Source: Henricia sp. BOLD:AAB3569 (lineage: Eukaryota; Echinodermata; Asteroidea; Spinulosida; Echinasteridae). Taken from it: a stretch of 64,000 nucleotides of DNA. The stretch spans positions 1,922,001 to 1,986,000 of the forward strand of contig JBBELK010000052.1 in assembly GCA_037783545.1 (NCBI GenBank), written 5' to 3'. Position numbers and translations under genes: made by a program. The first letter of the stretch is position 1; each line of letters opens with the position of its first letter. This document shows, in pieces, positions 43,333-56,155 of the stretch. The notes under the pieces were generated by a model. That model was given only the letters and a program-made list of their open reading frames with translations. It searched no databases and was not told the origin of the DNA.

Positions 43333-44200
43333 ACTGGGGCCATATGTTTAACATAATCTAACCTTGGAAAAATGTTTCAAATGTATCAATCAGTTTTATT
43401 GAATGAGGTGGCACCATGCCAATTATAATGTTAATTAGTGAGACTCGTCTACAAGTAACCGCTCGTTCACTTTTTTAATATCTTTCTTGATTTTTGTTTG
43501 TTATTGAATTGTTTAATTAATATACATGTAATTGTTTGTGGTCTATCATGCTAAATGCGACGCTTATTGGCTTTGAATTAACACGATAAGTGTTGAATTT
43601 GAACACTTTAAAGAGTAGTCACTCACCACACGCTTTAATTGCTGATTTAACAATATATTGTAAGCGTATAATCCGTAAATCTTAGAGTGTACATCCTCCG
43701 AACGACATTGTCCATTGGTAAAATTACTGTCACGCTCCTAGAAAAAAAATGCTCTGTTACGTCCCCTATTATGGTAAATAATGTATAGTAGTAGCGTTGG
43801 TATGTCCGCACTAGCTCGGCGCGCTCGGTGATTGGTTGCTATTTGAAGCCTACAGTGGAGTAAATAAAAACGTCGCTGGAAATTTCAGTAGGAAGGGATA
43901 GTCTTGAAGAACAAAACTGGAAAGTATAGAAATTGTTTCTTTTCAGCATAACATGACCAAATTAATTAAATCACATCCAAATGACTCATCAGCCGACTAA
44001 CTTCAAACAGTTGCTCGTATTTCCTGAGGGGATTGTATTAAACGGCGCTTAGCAGAGTGGAAATACACTGACATCTCAGGATGGTAAACAATAAAATTTA
44101 AGAAATGAGTGTAAGGAAAAAAGTATTTTCAACTTGTGTGAGTGTAATTTTTAAGTTTGCTTATACATGGAAATATTCCCGATTGCATGCTTAAAAACCC
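43333..44200. other. 3' flank of C1q gene A
   Basis: Aligns with 55254-56450 of unit B (for example GTATCAATCAG, then TTTATTGAATGAGGTGGCACC). Probably 3' UTR plus spacer. No other gene seen. Confidence 0.5.
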
Positions 44201-44459
44201 ATATCTTATCGTGGTAAGTCAAACCCAGTATGTTCTTTCAAACATGAACAGGTTGCTGAAGTGCTGATACCGTGGCCCTTTCCCTCAAGCATCTCCATCA
44301 GGGTCGACAGTGCTGCAGTGTTGTTGATATCCTCCCCATTATTTGATGCTTCGAGTACGTTCGCTGCACTCATGTTGCTGCGATGATACGTTGGTTTTTG
44401 GGTCTTGAGTGTCCTAGTGGTCCAGCTATGGACACAGTCGGAGACACTGGAAAACCATA

Positions 44460-44662
44460 ATCCTGGGATCTTATAAGTGCGTTACACAAAACACTGAACC
44501 AACGGCTTTACATCCCTTCCGAAGGAAGGAACAAGTGTGATTAGGTGCATTGCTCAGGATACAGGTACATGTACCACAGCCGGGTATCGAACCCGCAATC
44601 CCACGTTTTCAACCGAGTATTGCGAGTCAGTATAACCTAAACCGCTCGGCCACGGTACCCCA
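44460..44662 (-). mobile_element. tRNA-derived SINE (Ser/Leu-like head), unit A only
   Basis: Minus strand: GTACCGTGGCCGAGCGGTTT (A box), a long variable arm and GGGTTCGATACCC (B box); acceptor-like ends pair. The body contains a GGCTTTACATCCC-type motif. Absent at the matching place in unit B. Confidence 0.62.
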
Positions 44663-45029
44663 CGTATCTATTACTATATGATTTTTCTTCATGAGAAACA
44701 TCCTGTCGCTAATTTGACATAGTTATATGCAGACTTTGACCTTTATACATGTATGTAATGTTTGCGAATTTAGTATATTCATGACTAATTGTGGCTGCTT
44801 TCTTGCTAATAAATATTACTCTACTAAAGCAATACATTCAAAGATTCTGGTCTTGAATCAAATGCTTGATATTTATGTTTGTACCTAGGCTTGCAGCTAC
44901 ATTGGTAAATCGCTGTTGGTGGTAACAATTGGCGCTCAGTTCCACCAGCCGTCACTGAAAAGAAAATTCGGCCTTTCCAGCTGCACTGATGTCAAGGGGA
45001 AATACCTCTGCACATTTTAAAAGTTGTTT

Positions 45030-45560
45030 TGTTTACTACAAAAGCAGAAGAAAACATGGGATGAGCAAAAAATCCAATCGACTGTATCAGGATTCGAGCC
45101 CGAGACCTTTGGCAAATCGGGCCAGCTAAGTTATGAGGCACAGTATATACTTTCCTTCCTCAGGTTTTCCTTATTAACCCAACTTTGTTTTTTGGTGATG
45201 GATGATTGCGCAACTGAGCCAAGTAATAAACGCAATATATCATACGGTGCATAATCACCATGGAAATGAAAGAAAACAAAGAAACATGGCCCGACAGAAA
45301 AATCACACGGTCCTCATTGGGATTCGAACCCGAAACCTCCGCCAAACTACATGGCAGTTGTTGTACTAGCTCAGTTTGGAACGCAGTTGCACACTCTCAG
45401 GTTTTCTCACAGAACCAAATCACAACAAAGAATTGAAGTCATACATGTGTTCAATGTCTGTAAATTCGTAAAGATATGCTGAGAATGCACCACGGGGCAT
45501 TTGGAGTTTCCAACCCCACGCTGTAATGCCTTCTCGCAGTGTGGTCATGAACCTCAATTA
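45030..45560 (-). mobile_element. Dimeric tRNA-like SINE, 3' flank of unit A
   Basis: Two tRNA-like heads on the minus strand (about 45080-45145 and 45310-45385), each with a TTCGA-type B box and an AGCT(C/T)AG-type A box. They are separated by a body containing CCTCAGGTTTTCC and CAACTGAGC (plus orientation). It shares its family with 57190-57740 and 60295-60870. Confidence 0.72.
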
Positions 45561-47434
45561 ATTCACCCCGGCGGTTCCTGGGTCATAATCCCTGAACATA
45601 ATCACTTAATCATTACTTAATAATTGGGAGGGGTAGTTATTTCTCTGTAGGGCTTGTTAAGCTCACATGGTAGCCAATCCCAATCAGTGAGAAACAACTG
45701 CACTACTGTGTTTGGAGACCACCAGTTGGCTGCATAGCTCATGGTAGGGCGTCTGCACGTTAAGCAGAAGGTCTGTGGTTCGAATCCCGGTGGAGCCAAG
45801 TTGCTTTTCACTGCATCCAGATTTCCCAAACTCATCATGGACATTTGTCCACATTTGTATTAAATATAAAATTCAGAATCAAGACACACTGCAACGTGCA
45901 TTGCGACATGAACAACCAAGCCCAGCAAACCACCGTATGTCACTAAAGCCAGAGGCACTGGGGAAATCCTTTTTTATTTAAACGTGACAACGAAAGCAGA
46001 CAAAGTCAATCCAACCTCGGTACAACGTTATTCAGCAGTCTTTGGTCAGTTAATTTTAGGGGTGCAATGTGGTAAATTGTGGGAAACAAAACCCTATAAT
46101 AATTCATGTACATGTAAAATGAGATAGTTTAAGGGGCCGTCCAGAGTTGCCAACATTTTCACAGTTCTATATGGAGCATTACTTTTCAAGAACACCTACC
46201 CTCTCGAAATACTAATTATCAACATTTTTCTGCCGGTACCACAATTGTCAACATTATAAAGTGCGTGTCGTACGCAGCCCTCAACCTCTTCCCCCTTCCC
46301 ACTCCTTGTAGAATTGTGAAAATGTTGATAACTTTTTGACGGCCTCTACGCATGTTTAATATAATCAACAAATCCTTTAAACAGCTAGAATCCCCCCTTC
46401 CACATTTTTTTAGTTTTTCTGTTTATCATGGAGGTGTATGTGTCTGCAACACCATCACAACTTGTTTTTCACAAAAAATCGACAGGCTTTTGCTTAAAAC
46501 GTAAAGCAGTTCCGACCCTCTTCACCCGAAATTATGAAACGCTCGAGGTCACTTGGCTTGTTTATCAACAGGGTTTTGACGTCATCCTGAGAAACATACA
46601 AAACGGTATGTGCAGTATTGAATGGAAAATACACGATGTTAATGTTTATCATGCCTGTTTTGTCCTTGTAATTCAAAATACAAACGTGAAAAACACTTCA
46701 TGTAATATGACAACAATCTACTATTACCTGTTTTGTAAAAAAACGATGAAATTGTGGCTCACAATGAAGCTCTTTTGAAGTAAATACTGGTGCATTGCGA
46801 CGGGTGGTTTTGTCACGGAACGAACGGCATTCACAGCGGTCTGTGTACGGTCCCCTGCGGGCGTAGTTCCCACGTGTTTGAACATCGGCAGTACAAGTTA
46901 TAGAATGAGCGACTCAATTTTCTCTCTCTTGGTAATAGAAAAGAAAATCTTTCTGCTCTTTTTTTTCATAGTGTCTGGTAAAACATACAACCACGCAGCT
47001 ACTGGGCATATCTCTGGCTTTTTGGACCAACAAAATTCTTCAAAAAACACTATCTAACAGAGACGGGTTTCCAAGTTTTTTGCGTGTAAACGTATGGAGC
47101 TAACAATCCTGTTGACTTCTCTTTCTCAGGATTGCGTCACGGGGTCACGCACATATCATGAATACCTAATGAGCGTTTCAGAAATCGCGAAAATCTCATT
47201 TTCGAAAAGCGACTTTTGCTTGCAATTTATCCACTTAAAACCGACAATTAAAAAATAATAAAAATCCACGTCGACAAGAGGGATGTTCGGACTATCGAAA
47301 AAGGCCTAAATGCTGGATTTTCGTCAAGGGGGATTCTTCCTCTTTAAAACGTTTGGTTCAGATTTGTATACGCACATCTGTATGTTTATCAAGCCACCCT
47401 AACAGTTATTAGGAGGTCGAGAAAAAGGTGTGAA
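45561..47434. other. Spacer between units A and B
   Basis: Mostly unique sequence. A tRNA-like segment lies at 45728-45798. A 116-codon frame at 46428-46778 has no recognisable domain and biased composition. An AAAC-rich stretch (about 47515-47590) follows the start of unit B. Confidence 0.45.
45728..45798 (+). repeat. tRNA-like sequence (Asn-type anticodon), probably SINE head
   Basis: GGCTGCA and TGGAGCC can pair as an acceptor with one mismatch; the anticodon loop ACGTTAA would give GTT; the B box is GGTTCGAATCC. The T stem pairs badly (TGTGG against CCCGG), so a working tRNA gene is unlikely. Confidence 0.5.
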
Positions 47435-48059
47435 CGGAGGGAGGTTGGTAACTCCGGATTTGGCAAGATTCACACTTGGTAAAAGTGTGCTATCATCAGA
47501 AATTGTATTTTCTTATTAAAAAAACAAACGAAAACAAACAAACAAACAAACACCATTACAACCCAACAAACAAACAAAAAAACAAAATAATACAGAAATA
47601 ATTTACTAGTTACTAAGTGATCACCACATAACTTGAATGTTAAGCACTTTAGTAGCATCTGTCTCATGTCCTATTTCCACCAAATTTTATTGCAATCCCC
47701 ACAATAATTTCAGAGTTGTCATGATAATCAACTTTTCCCACTCTAAAGGCGAAATCCAAGATATTTAATTTCACAAACACGCCACAATAGACCGTTCCAC
47801 TTACACAATGCCTGTACATGTGTAATAAAGTCTTATTAAAAGGCAAAATGTGGGAATGCAATTATTAACAGGATGTGCAAAAATCCTGAGCCTAGGAAGT
47901 GACCTATATCTCAATACATCCTTTTAACTTTGTGAAGTGACTTTCAGTGATCACCACGTGGTCCACTGATTGTGCATGCACACTAATGCTGGAAGTCACA
48001 GTGATACATGGGCGGGGATAATAAATGAATCCGCTATTCCCCCTCCCGGTGACTGCTTG

Positions 48060-48160
48060 TCAGTGACACTCACTGACAGTGATTATGGTGGACCAATCAA
48101 AGCAGTTAGCGGGTTTCGGTAGTCACTGCTCAGGATATTCGGGGATTGAATAAAATATAG
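48060..48160 (+). promoter_or_regulatory. C1q unit B promoter
   Basis: TCAGTGA at 48060-48066, TCACTGA at 48070-48076, CCAAT at 48093-48097 and a TATA-like TAAAATATAG at 48151-48160, in the same spacing as unit A. CACGTG occurs near 47957, where A has CACGAG. Confidence 0.62.
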
Positions 48161-48180
48161 GAGCGCTGACATCAGATATC

Positions 48181-48262
48181 AGTCTAATAGAAAACTTCAA
48201 ACTGCCAAGTGCTTCCTGAGTCAAGAACATTCAAGGCAACAGTTCACCACTGACTTGTCAAG
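48181..48262 (+). other. Noncoding exon 1 of C1q gene B
   Basis: 82 nt, ending TGTCAAG/GTATGT. The next exon is predicted at 54410, leaving a 6.1-kb intron. Confidence 0.58.
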
Positions 48263-49059
48263 GTATGTATAGAGAATAGATGATTTACGCAACTGTTTCC
48301 AACAGTTAAAGTCCCACTATATCATCTGTAGAATAACAGCAACTACAGAATAATGTTATAAACTGCCTTGTAGACATTTTGGTCACACAGATGCAGGAAT
48401 GCTTCAGAAAACCTGAAAAATCTATGCATGTGTTCAATGAATGGTTTGAAAAAAAAATCGTTTGCAAACTCTGAAGTAAAATGTTAGGTTACTACAAATG
48501 ATGTAATGGGACTTCAAATGTGTAGACTATTGTGTGTACCTCTGCTGATTTCACCTTGTAAAATTAAATCTGAATGACTAAAATGGAAAATAGCAACATC
48601 ATCGGTGAAAATTACCACCAAATAATGGACAGCAAGAAAACGTACAGAAAGTGCAATTTATGTTATTTTTAGGAATTGCAACGATAAACTAATGGAGAAC
48701 AGGTTCATTTGGTAAAAAGCGAGGAGCAGATTGGCCTGCGATTTTTTTCGTAACATATTTTTCTCAGGATAAGGTTTTCTCTGTTCCTGATTGGTCCATC
48801 GCATACATATTAATTAAGTATCTTAAAAGAGACCATTCGTTTGGAATTTTGGGGACCTCATTTTAATTTTAGTGGCCCTTTCCACAAGATTAGTTGTTGA
48901 TCCAATGATTTTCCGCTTCCTCAAAAATTGTTTCATTTAAAAATTAGCAGACAATACAGCCGAACCTTGATAATAAGAGCACTGTTAATACAACATTCTG
49001 CTTATAACAAGAACAAATTTGGGTCCCGTTCCGTTGGTTGTACGTTGTTTATATTCCTG

Positions 49060-50600
49060 ATAATACAAGGTTCCTGTTATAACAAGATAATCTAAAGGTC
49101 CTATAGACCTGTTATTAAAGGAGCGTGACCAAATCACATCTTGAAGCCCCGTTTTTCCCATGGGTGTTGAGATTTTGATACATTATCTTGTGTCATATTT
49201 TGTCATTACCATTTTGAAATTTCGTGCGCTCATAACGTAAATTTTCAAGGATATCGTCGAAATACCACCGATTTTTGTAAACTAATTTATCTGTTCCATA
49301 AAGCACTGCAGTGATTAAACCTACAATTTGTTTTGCTTCCACATCCAAACTGGGGATGCAAATTTCCTGTTTTCTTCCCATGAATGGTATTTTGGGGGTG
49401 TTATATAATTGTTAGGTTAGAACGAAATCCTTTAAAAAAAACTTGTTACCTCCTATACGGAGGTAAATGTTTTTGTTTGAAATGCCGTCTGCACATAGAT
49501 ACTCTTGGTAAATGGCACTGGACAAAATAAACAGGCAAAAAGCAGGATACACAATTTGTTAAAACGGACCTTACGGCTCTATTGCTATACATTGATAATA
49601 AACATTTCTGAAACATTTAAATTTGTCACACCATGTTTAGACTATGAACTGAGTCCCTGTGCCTGCCCCACCCCCGACGGAACTAATAAAGGTTGTAACT
49701 CACACAGAACTAGTAAAATTCCTCTTTTTAGTTGCACTAGTCTGAGCAAAAAGGGGCGATGTTCAAACTTTGACGTCTCGCCAAACTTTCACACAGTGCC
49801 ATTTTTGTTCGGTACCATTTTTGTTCCACCGGCTGGACGTCTCGCCAAAGTCAACTTTAAGATTAATTCAGCTGATCTTGAGCACATGCATAGAGGTGCC
49901 ATTTGTCAAATATTGACCGAAAATTACCAATATATTGACGCTACAAAATGGAAAACAACACAAAGTCAGAAGTTGTTGCAGTTTTGTTGGAATGACGCCC
50001 ACAATTTTCGCGTTTGAAACTTATTTTCATGTGAGGGAGAATTCCACCTATCCCATCCCACCCGTCGTGACTATACCTCCAATTTTTATGTAGATTTCAT
50101 TCCTATCTGATTGCGACTTTTCTTCGACTTTTCGAATGCAATACTATGCGCTTATTTTGTCAAAAGCCGCCTTTCTGGGCGCATTTTTCTGTCTGCTGCG
50201 CAAACGTTCTGAGTGTGTCACATTTGCGTCAAAAATCGCTCTCTGCAAAAAAATGGATTTCGTTCTAACCTAACAATCATATAAAATACCTCCCCAAAAT
50301 ACCAATCATAGGAAGAAAACAGGAAATTTGCATTCCCCAGTTCGTGTAATCATTGCAGTGCTTTATGGAACAGATAAATTAGTCGACGATATCATTGAAA
50401 ATATACGGAATTTTAGAATGGTAATGAAAAAAACAAATGACATGATATGGTATCAAAATCTCAACACCGAATCTCAAAACCAATGGGGGCTCAAAATGTG
50501 ATCTGTTCACGCTCTTTTAATAACGGGACGTCTATAGGACCTTTATATAGATTACCTTGCTATAACAGGAACCTTGTATTATCAGGAATGAACAAAATCT
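49060..50600. repeat. Internal inverted duplication in unit B
   Basis: About 49060-49430 reappears inverted at about 50250-50590 (for example TTAGGTTAGAACGAAATCC against GGATTTCGTTCTAACCTAA, and CCTGATAATACAAGGTTCC against its inverse). The stretch from 49440 then reappears in direct orientation from 50605. Units A and C have one copy each. Confidence 0.85.
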
Positions 50601-50726
50601 AATCACGCTCCTTTACGAAGGTTTGACTGTAAATATTCATGTTTGAAATGCTGTGTGCACACAGATACTCATGGTAAATGACACTGAATAAAATAAACTT
50701 AAATAAAAAAAGAAGGATACGTAATT

Positions 50727-51030
50727 GTGACCCGCTCTGCAAAAAAGAGTCACAAGTCGCCCTGGCTAGTATTCTTTTTGCGACCATAAAAAGAAATCTG
50801 CGGCAAATCCACGCTCAATAAAATACCAAAACACAATGGAAATTCCTGGCGGTGCCCAGATACCCCCTGGAATGTCTGTGTTCCCCCTGGAATGTCTGCG
50901 TTACGCCTGGAATTTCTTTTGTGTTTAGGTATTTTAATGAGCGTAGAAATGCCACAGATTTATTTTTATGGTCGCAAAAAGAATACTATAGCCAGCGCGA
51001 CTTGTGCCTCTTATTTGCAGAGCGGGTCAC
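50727..51030. mobile_element. MITE with inverted repeats of about 110 bp, unit B
   Basis: The ends are GTGACCCGCTCTGC and GCAGAGCGGGTCAC; inner arms include AGTCGC and TTCTTTTTGCGACCATAAAAA and their inverses. AATT on each side (50723-50726, 51031-51034). Units A and C have the empty site. Confidence 0.85.
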
Positions 51031-51364
51031 AATTTGTTAAATCTGACCTTACGGCTCTATGGCTATATACATTGACAATAACACATTTCTGAAACATTTA
51101 AATTTGTCACACCATGTGCCTGTCCCACCCCGTCGGAACTAATGAAACTGTAACTCACACAGTACTAGTAAACAATCCTCCTTTTAGTTGCGATAACTAA
51201 AAGACTAAAATATACGCTAATGAACATGGTATTTGACTCATCAGTTTGTTTTCTAAATTGAGCAAAAACGTGCGACAATGAAACTTTGACCAATTGACGT
51301 CCTTCCAAGTTTTATAAAATGCCATAATTTTTTTTGACGAATGTATAATATTTTCTATAAAATA

Positions 51365-51756
51365 TTCTTGGGTTTCCCTTGGCTTGACAACCGTTTGCTA
51401 TCCGCCATTACTGTGTCCATACTATGGAACGCCATAGCGAAAAACAATTCAACACTGATAATTTAATGTTGACGCATATTTTTTGCAAATGTTGCGCAAA
51501 AAAAGGTTGGCATGACTTTTAACACTAAATAATTCAACACTGAAAATGTTGCCATCTAAAGCACGGTATATCAGTTTCAAACAGTATATCAACATTTAAA
51601 AGTCATGTCAACCTTTGTTTTCTTGCGCAACATTTGCGAAAAAAATGCGCCAACATTAAATTATCAGTGTTGAATTATTTTCGCTTTGGCGTGCCATAGT
51701 ATGAACACAGTAATGGCGGATAGCAACCGTTGTCGAGCCAATTGAAACCCAAGAAT
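51365..51756. mobile_element. Foldback MITE (unit B copy)
   Basis: Same element as 39929-40364 with a shorter spacer; both arms are present, so it predates the A/B duplication or was copied with it. Confidence 0.82.
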
Positions 51757-52479
51757 TGGTTCAAACAATCCTCTGACTGGAAGTTATGGGGCGAAGGGGT
51801 GGGGCGATGTTGAAACGTTCGAAGTTTCTTTTCATGTGACTATAGCTCCCCTTTCTACGTAAATTTCATTCTTATGTGATTTGGATTTTAATTTTTTTAA
51901 TATGTTTTATTTTTTGAATGTAATATGCGCCTATTTCGCCAAAAGCCGCCTTTCCAGACGCATTTTTCTGGCTGCTGTGTACACGTTGCGAGTGTGTCGC
52001 ATTTGCGTCAAAATCGTTCTCTGCACATGGAAGGTAGAATGAGCTACATTACAAGGTCGATTGTGTCCGCAAAAATGAAACATGTGAACCCAGCACATAC
52101 AGAATGTAATTATATAAATTAAACGGAAATAGAGAGGAACCACTTATAGAAGGTTTCTTAAGATAGAGTACATGATGGGTTAACTGTTAAAAACGGCGTT
52201 CTTTCCACTCGTGATTAAAAGTCTATGATAAAAATGCCTTGAAGAAATTTTAGCCGCACATAAATGCAGTAATACTTCAGAAAACCTGAAAAATCCATGC
52301 ATGGTTTTTGTATAATTATGAATGAATTGTAGACAATTCTTCTTAAAAACACATTCAGTTGGCCAGTTTTCTCACAAAGGTTCCTTTTTATAAGGAAAAA
52401 AATAATGTGGTGTTTGTTACCAGTGCTATTAACATTTTAGTCGTTTGTTTTCCTTGTCAACTCGTGAAATAACATTTTG

Positions 52480-52640
52480 GGTGATGACTGGGTCCCCCAC
52501 CCGTCTTCCCACCCTCTTCTTACAAACCTTTCAGCCACCCAAGTATTTCCGCCCCTGTCATTTAGACCCCTAACCCCATCACCACGCTCGTTCCCCGCCG
52601 ACCACCCCCACCCATCGCCCAATCTCTCCACCAACAGCTC
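52480..52640. repeat. C-rich tract, unit B (short version)
   Basis: Matches part of the C-rich tracts of units A and C (CCACCCGTCTTCCCACCCTC and following), with most of it deleted. Confidence 0.75.
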
Positions 52641-52679
52641 CATTACATCAGCTCGCATTTGCCTCGCAGCTTGCTGAAA

Positions 52680-53955
52680 ACACTTAATTTTTGCCTAATT
52701 GAATGATGTATACAATGGATTGCCTATGGAGCTCTCTGAATGACGCACTTTTTAGCCATCTTGTTCTAGGCACAACATTTCCAGGCTTAGACAATTATCA
52801 CAAAATAAGACGGAAAGTCATGCTGCAAAGGAAATTAAAAAAAAAAGCTTTCATTAATGTTAATTATCAGAATTAAAGATAAATTAATGACCATAAACTG
52901 CCAATGAGATAAAATGTCAACAGTAAATATAGGTTCCCCGCACATTTCCAAACTGTTTCCATTCAAATTCATAACCGGTTAACTTCAATGTTGTCCCAAG
53001 ACAAGTGAGACGCGCAAATGCTACAATATTTATTTGATCATTGCTCTTTCCAATTGATCAAGCTGTATAGCTTTGTGGACAAGCTTTTCAAGGACAACCT
53101 CCGATGTTAGTTTCTTGCACTTGCTCTCTGGATTCCGAACCTTCAACAAACATTACATGTCAATGTTTTATAGGCCGACGTCAGGCAACCATAATCTATG
53201 CATGCATGTAAACAAGTTAATGTAAAGTATGAAGATGTAGAAATATCCAAAGTTATCATGCAATCAATTAAATGACGAACATAAATAAATTGCTTAATTC
53301 TTCGTATGCTTGACAACTGCTGACGAGGAAATCAAAAAAATCTTTTGGACAAATACGAACACGAGCAACCAATTACGAAATTAAACATGGGAAATGCAAA
53401 GTTGTGAATTTTCGAGACTGGCGAAATTGAAGTTAACCGGTTATTAATTTGAATGAACAATTTTTAAGATGTGCGGAAAACCCTATTACGAGGGGAACAT
53501 GGGGAAAAGGACGTTTGTATAACATTTTCTTGTCAATTAACCTCAAAATAACGGAAACATTGGGTGAAAAACGATCCGGCACCCAAACGTGCTCATAATT
53601 TTGCAATTTGGCACTCTCGGCACGTTGGAGTCGAGAAATTATTGCATGGTTGACGCCATCCTTCCTTTCAAAAGAGCAGGTTCCACAGCACATAGCTGCA
53701 TTTGTCGCAAAGTTTATCATCAAAACTAAGTATGTTGCTGACGTTGAAACAAGTGTTTCGCTGATAATTTCAAACACGTGGTTGCTTTCTATGATTATAA
53801 AAAAGCGGGCAATAAATAAAGGTTTTCTCGCTCGAATTCATCAGAAATGCATTCGAATTCGTTTGTGGAAGTGCGTATTCAAGTGATGTTGACAAGGACG
53901 CTATTTCTATGGTTCTTATTCATTTCCACGTTATTCAATCTTGTTTAAAGACATT
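52680..53955. other. Intron of C1q gene B, no gene seen
   Basis: Aligns with 62985-64000 in unit C, missing from A. A 114-codon minus-strand frame (53433-53777) is not kept in unit C, where it is frameshifted, so it is unlikely to be coding. Confidence 0.5.
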
Positions 53956-53959
53956 CACA

Positions 53960-54118
53960 TTTGTGATGGTCGGCAGCTGGTCTGTTCGGCATCAGTCTAT
54001 TTGTCTTTTTTATCTGTTTACATCATTTTGTTTTTAATTTTTGTGAAGCGCATTGGGGGATCATTGATCTTTAATGCTATATAAATGTTGGTTTATTATT
54101 ATTATATTATTATTATTC
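53960..54118 (+). mobile_element. LINE-type 3' tail (L2/CR1-like) with ATT microsatellite
   Basis: GTGAAGCGCATTGGGGGATC followed by AATGCTATATAAATG and a run of ATT repeats is the usual 3' end of L2-like LINEs and their SINEs. Only the tail is present. Confidence 0.7.
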
Positions 54119-54409
54119 GCTAAGACATCCAAATTAGAATTTGCGTCATTAAAATACAAAGCATTGAATCTGCATTTAATTTGGCAAAAGTTCAGGGCGC
54201 GGGCAAAATTGAATGATTATCGCTGGTATTTCAAAATCAAATGCTCTCTTTAAATAATTGAAGATCCCAAACTGCATTCAAATTTGCGCTAAACGAGCAG
54301 TGAAACGAACGTGGGTGGTACTTTGTTAAAACGGAGCGAGAAAACCTATATTTAAACAGAACTGGAAAATCAACAATATTTTGTTTTTACTGAGCGTCTT
54401 TGTTTGCAG

Positions 54410-55253
54410 ATGGGCATTGCTTTGCCAATCGCCCTAGCAATCATGAACTTCCTGGTCAACTCCACCCATCTCCAAGCTGCTACTACTGGGCCGTCTACTG
54501 CTGCCAGTGATGACAGGGCAGACCCCGTTTGCCAGACATGCTGCACGGGTCCGGCTGCAGTACCAGGCATCCCTGGCATGCCCGGCCAACCGGGTCCGTA
54601 CGGACCGAAAGGAGATGTGGGTGGGGAAGGTCAGAAGGGCGACATGGGACGTGGAGAGAAGGGTAACACGGGTGAGCAGGGAGCACGTGGGAATCCTGGG
54701 CCTAAAGGTCTCCTTTGGGGTAGGTCAGCCCGGCAAGATGGGTCCACGTGGGCCACCGGGAGTAGTTGGACCAGCTGGGGAACCTGGTGTCAATGGTCAA
54801 AAGGGAGAACCAGGGGAGAATCCAATCGACTCCCTTAGCCCTGTAGCTTTTACCGTTGTGAGGACATCTAGCACGGCAGTGTCATTGTCTCACACAACTC
54901 GTTTAACCTTCGAGCAAGCGACGACGCTTTTACCAGGTACTGACTTTGACCTTGGAACTGGTACATTTACGTGTAATGTGCCAGGCGTCTACGTGTTTGT
55001 GTTCTCCGCCCTGAGATACAATGGTCAGCAACTTACAATCCACCTCTACAAGAATGACGTTTTGATCGTGTCCGGTGAGAGCTCGTCCGATAACACGGGC
55101 GACCAGGTGTCAGGGAGCGCAGTGCTTACCCTGCAGCAGGGAGACAGGGTGTATTTGAACTTTTATGGCAAGGGGTACAATAATCAAGCGTCTAGATACT
55201 CTGCGTTCAGTGGATTCCTTCTTTCAAGGAACAATCCCGAGGTTTCAACTTAG
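54410..55253 (+). pseudogene. Collagen-like C1q-domain gene B, frameshifted
   Basis: ATG 54410 directly follows the acceptor TTTGTTTGCAG. The signal peptide ([20 protein letters not shown]), CQTCC and Gly-X-Y repeats follow gene A closely. After GNPGPKG (about 54705) gene B reads GGTCTCCTTTGGGG where gene A has GGAGACGATGGGG, one base longer, so the frame shifts and ends at 54838. The other frame continues the collagen from [13 protein letters not shown] and a complete C1q domain ([34 protein letters not shown]) to TAG at 55253. The C1q part shows no other damage, so the break may be recent or an assembly error. Substitutions in the head domain against gene A cluster in surface-loop-like stretches (RYNGQQLTIHL, YNNQASRYSAF). 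Confidence 0.9.
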
Positions 55254-55935
55254 ACCGGAGTCATACTTTTTACGAACCTAACCTGATAGCAAATTGTTGC
55301 ATTGGTAAATGTTTTAAATGTATCAATCAGATTTATTGAATGAGGTGGCACCATGCCAGCCCTAATGTTAATTAGTGAGACTCATCTACAAGTGACCGCT
55401 CGTTCACTTTTGAACTTTTTCCTTGATTTTTGTTTGTTCTTCAATTGTTTAATTAAATTTTGTTTCATTTGTTGTATCCTATTAAAGTGTTAAAATCGAA
55501 CACTTGCGTTCGATGCAACGCTGATTGGGTTTGACTTAACACGATAAGTGTTGTATTTTAACACTTTAAAGAGTTAGTCCCTCGCCGCACGCTTTATTTG
55601 TTGACAATATATTTTTAAGCGTGTAATCCATAAAAGTCCGAGAGCTACATCCTCCGAACGACATTGTCCATCGATAAAATGACTGTCACACTGCTGGTCT
55701 GAAAAGAATGCTTTGTTACGTCCCATGGCATGTCCGCACTAGCTCAGCCCGATTGGTTGCTATCTGAAGCCTTAGTACAGTTGAATTCCATTTCATTACG
55801 TTTTCCATTCTGCAGTTCCCTCTTATTCAATTGAGAGAAAAAAATGTGGAGAAAATAGAAACGTCGCCGGAAATGTCGGTAGGAAGGGATAGTCATAAAG
55901 AACACAAACTCAATTCAATTTCGTATTGAAGTATA

Positions 55936-56155
55936 CACTACAAAAACTGTGGTGTTAGATTAACACCAGTGGTGTTGTCTTATAAGATACCAAGCCTGGT
56001 GTTAAGTTTTAACACCTAGGGTGTTAAAAAATAATGCATTTATTCCAAGTGTGGAATTAAAACTAACACCTAGGGTGTTAAATGTTAACACCAGTCTTGG
56101 TATCAATATAAGACAACACCACTGGTGTTAATTTAAAACAACAGTTTTTGCAGTG
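55936..56155. mobile_element. TA-flanked palindromic MITE, 220 bp, unit B
   Basis: The ends are CACTACAAAAACTG and CAGTTTTTGCAGTG; the interior is a long hairpin with repeated GGTGTTAACACC-type motifs. TA at both sides (55934-55935, 56156-56157). Unit A at about 43920 has an uninterrupted GTATAGAAATTG. Confidence 0.85.

Larger units (their letters stand above)
37990..45560 (+). repeat. Tandem segmental duplication, unit A
   Basis: Starts at GTAAGCACTTTAGCAGCAT and runs through promoter, exon 1, intron, coding exon and 3' flank of a C1q gene. The same order of blocks recurs in unit B (47435-57900) and, up to the window end, unit C (58260-64000). Similarity by eye is high throughout, with indels caused mostly by MITEs and SINEs. 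Confidence 0.92.

Noticed and set aside
46428..46778. 116-codon plus-strand ORF between units A and B
   Set aside because: Biased composition, no domain, no homologous copy in the window.
53433..53777. 114-codon minus-strand ORF kept in part in unit C
   Set aside because: The unit C copy has indels that shift the frame, and unit A lacks the region; unlikely to be coding.
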